Part shown: positions 5,585-6,631 of the stretch, one piece after another
Position numbering within the stretch: position 1 is the stretch's first letter
How the letters are laid out: each line of letters starts with the position of its first letter
Assembly: GCA_018396565.1 (NCBI GenBank)
Contig: JAGTQO010000072.1
Location: forward strand, 1-6,631
Direction of reading: 5' to 3'
DNA from: Candidatus Bathyarchaeota archaeon
Lineage (GTDB): Archaea; Thermoproteota; Bathyarchaeia; 40CM-2-53-6; RBG-13-38-9
Length of the DNA stretch: 6,631 bases
The notes under the pieces: model-generated
Seen by the model: the letters and a program-made list of their open reading frames with translations, nothing else
Databases searched by the model: none
Told to the model about the DNA's origin: nothing
Made by a program: the position numbers and the translations under genes

Positions 5585-5962
5585 ATGATGGATAAGGTCT
5601 TGCAAGACCTCAGGAAGAGTGAGGATAGTAGTCTCTCCCTAAAGGTTGCATGCGATATTCTCAGAGTCTTAACCATTATGGGTGGAAGCGCTTGGATGAC
5701 CGAGTTGGAGCAGAGGCTGTTAGAGTTGTGGAGTCTTGATGAGGAGCACCTCTACGATTTGGGGAGTCTGCAAGGTGAGGTTGAGAAAGCATTGGAGCTA
5801 TTGCGTGGAAGGAACCTATTGAATGTTAGGAGATGTGTGAGGGGTGATCTGGAGACGAATGTGCAGCGGGAGGAGAACCTATATTCAATATGCGACTTTA
5901 CATCTCTACTCAGGGTCTTTGGAAGCGATGGGAAGGTGTTGAGGTACAGGATGATGGTGTGA
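5585..5962 (+). CDS. Small probable winged-helix protein of unknown function
   Basis: From ATG 5585 the product has 125 residues, soluble, with no signal peptide or membrane segment. A longer form from ATG 5570 would add 5 residues. Predicted order: a charged N-terminal helix (2-14), a helix LKVACDILRVLTIMG (19-33), a helix MTELEQRLLELW (38-49), an acidic loop, a helix GEVEKALELLRGRNLL (64-79), then two beta-like stretches VRRCVRGDLE and NLYSICD that could form a wing. This pattern suits a winged helix-turn-helix and thus a DNA-binding regulator, but no family signature is recognised. The codon use (AGG, GAG, TTG) matches its intact neighbours, which supports a real gene. It has its own promoter, stands alone, and ends in a T-tract. 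The start is uncertain between 5570, 5585 and 5588, with no Shine-Dalgarno before any of them. Confidence 0.7.
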   Translation: MMDKVLQDLRKSEDSSLSLKVACDILRVLTIMGGSAWMTELEQRLLELWSLDEEHLYDLGSLQGEVEKALELLRGRNLLNVRRCVRGDLETNVQREENLYSICDFTSLLRVFGSDGKVLRYRMMV

Positions 5963-5975
5963 CTAGGTTCCGAAA

Positions 5976-5982
5976 TTTTTTT
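5976..5982 (+). terminator. Poly-T terminator after the winged-helix gene
   Basis: A run of seven Ts begins 14 bases after the TGA at 5960-5962, in the 36-base gap before the convergent gene. Archaeal RNA polymerase commonly terminates at such T-tracts without a hairpin. Confidence 0.5.
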
Positions 5983-5998
5983 GGTAGCAGTTGTCTGT

Positions 5999-6631
5999 TC
6001 AGTCGCTTTGGGATGGCGCTTCAACAACTGTTCTTTTACGGAATATGGCCTTCACATATCCGTCGTGGACAGCTACAATGTTTAGGGGGTTGTCCACTGT
6101 CTTAAAGCCTCCAGGCAACTCCCACTCAACAAACTCCCAGACTCTGGGATCTATTGTGGTTGCCATGAAGGTTACTGATGTGTTGTATCTGTAGTGGGTG
6201 GCCCATGGATTTGTTATCAGTCCATATGTAGGTTCAGGTCTACTGCTTATTGAGCCTGCCTCAGGCGGATAGACTATTTGATCTATTCTCACCCAAGGCC
6301 AGATTGTAGGTATGATTAGACCCCCAACCTTGGTTGGGGTCACAACAGCCTTCAAGGAGCCGTCGCCTAAGACAGTGCATGCTGTCTCAGCCATATCCGG
6401 CCTATTTACGGATACTCCTCCAGTGGTCTCCCATCTGGCGAGTTCGAGACCAGGCTGGGCCTCCAACCTCACCTTGTATGTTCCTGGTTTCATGGATAGT
6501 GTTATGTTGCCGTAGGTTGTGTTGGCAAGCATTATTTTGGAGCCGCCGGTCGATACGAGTTTTATATTATAATATCTGTTTCTCAACGGTTGCCAGTCAG
6601 GACCCCAATTCGACCCTCCCCTAGCCCATGA
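5999..6631 (-). CDS. C-terminal part of a probable exported protein with two InlB-B-like repeats
   Basis: The minus frame is open from the right edge to TGA at 6001-5999 and gives the last 210 residues. A TTG at 6586 lies inside the frame, and coding character continues upstream of it (Trp/Gly-rich SWARGGSNWGPDWQP), so it is not the true start. Two related beta-rich units are visible. One is built around LEAQPGLELARWETTGGVSV, ending SLKAVV. The other, after VYPPEAGS, is built around YNTSVTFMAT and WEFVEWELPGG, ending GYVKAIF. Both share the E-x3-WE-x2-GG pattern and a final KA-V/I strand, as in the divergent InlB B-repeat found in surface proteins of bacteria and archaea. There is no C-terminal membrane anchor. 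Export or surface location is inferred from the fold, because the N-terminus is missing. A role in adhesion or as a domain attached to an enzyme cannot be decided. Confidence 0.75.
   Translation of the reverse strand, partial: SWARGGSNWGPDWQPLRNRYYNIKLVSTGGSKIMLANTTYGNITLSMKPGTYKVRLEAQPGLELARWETTGGVSVNRPDMAETACTVLGDGSLKAVVTPTKVGGLIIPTIWPWVRIDQIVYPPEAGSISSRPEPTYGLITNPWATHYRYNTSVTFMATTIDPRVWEFVEWELPGGFKTVDNPLNIVAVHDGYVKAIFRKRTVVEAPSQSD

Noticed and set aside
5473..5676. Minus-strand 67-codon frame over the start of the winged-helix gene
   Set aside because: Most of it is the shadow of the plus-strand gene, and the better antitoxin-like frame lies in another phase of the same strand.

Overview
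This window looks like a piece of an archaeal chromosome, most likely a Thermoproteota/Bathyarchaeia-type lineage. That lineage call is an inference from style and not from a marker gene. The signs are BRE/TATA-type promoters 25-40 nt before start codons, several probably leaderless or short-leader genes, Shine-Dalgarno motifs where genes are internal to a transcript, heavy use of AGA/AGG and ATA codons, TTG starts, and archaeal-type gene families such as an archaeal MoeB/ThiF subtype and a PIN toxin.

Layout. (1) Bases 1-173, minus: the N-terminus of a short-chain dehydrogenase that runs off the left edge. (2) Bases 174-286: a compact divergent promoter region. (3) Bases 287-2553, plus: a two-gene operon of a class III PLP enzyme related to glutamate-1-semialdehyde aminomutase and an acetamidase/formamidase-family amide hydrolase, the latter starting at TTG behind a good Shine-Dalgarno. 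(4) Bases 2554-2833: a gap with a possible broken small reading frame. (5) Bases 2834-3997, plus: a 12-helix MFS transporter with its own promoter. (6) Bases 4037-4771, minus: a MoeB/ThiF-type E1-like adenylyltransferase, convergent with the transporter and sharing a hairpin with it. (7) Bases 4772-5569: about 800 bases with no intact gene. On the minus strand it holds a decayed toxin-antitoxin pair: a full-length PIN-domain (VapC-like) toxin remnant with five in-frame stops, preceded by a small antitoxin-like frame whose second codon is a stop. (8) Bases 5585-5962, plus: a small probable winged-helix protein whose promoter overlaps the dead antitoxin start. (9) Bases 5999-6631, minus: the C-terminal 210 residues of a probable exported protein with two InlB-B-like beta repeats.

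How it may work together. The SDR, PLP enzyme, amide hydrolase and MFS carrier could form a small uptake and catabolism module for an amide- or amine-containing compound: import, amide cleavage releasing ammonia, amino-group chemistry and redox. This is inferred from neighbourhood only; no substrate can be read from the sequence. The MoeB/ThiF gene belongs to sulfur-carrier/ubiquitin-like activation and is probably unrelated. The most notable hidden item is the fossil toxin-antitoxin locus at about 5024-5554, which no intact open reading frame reveals.
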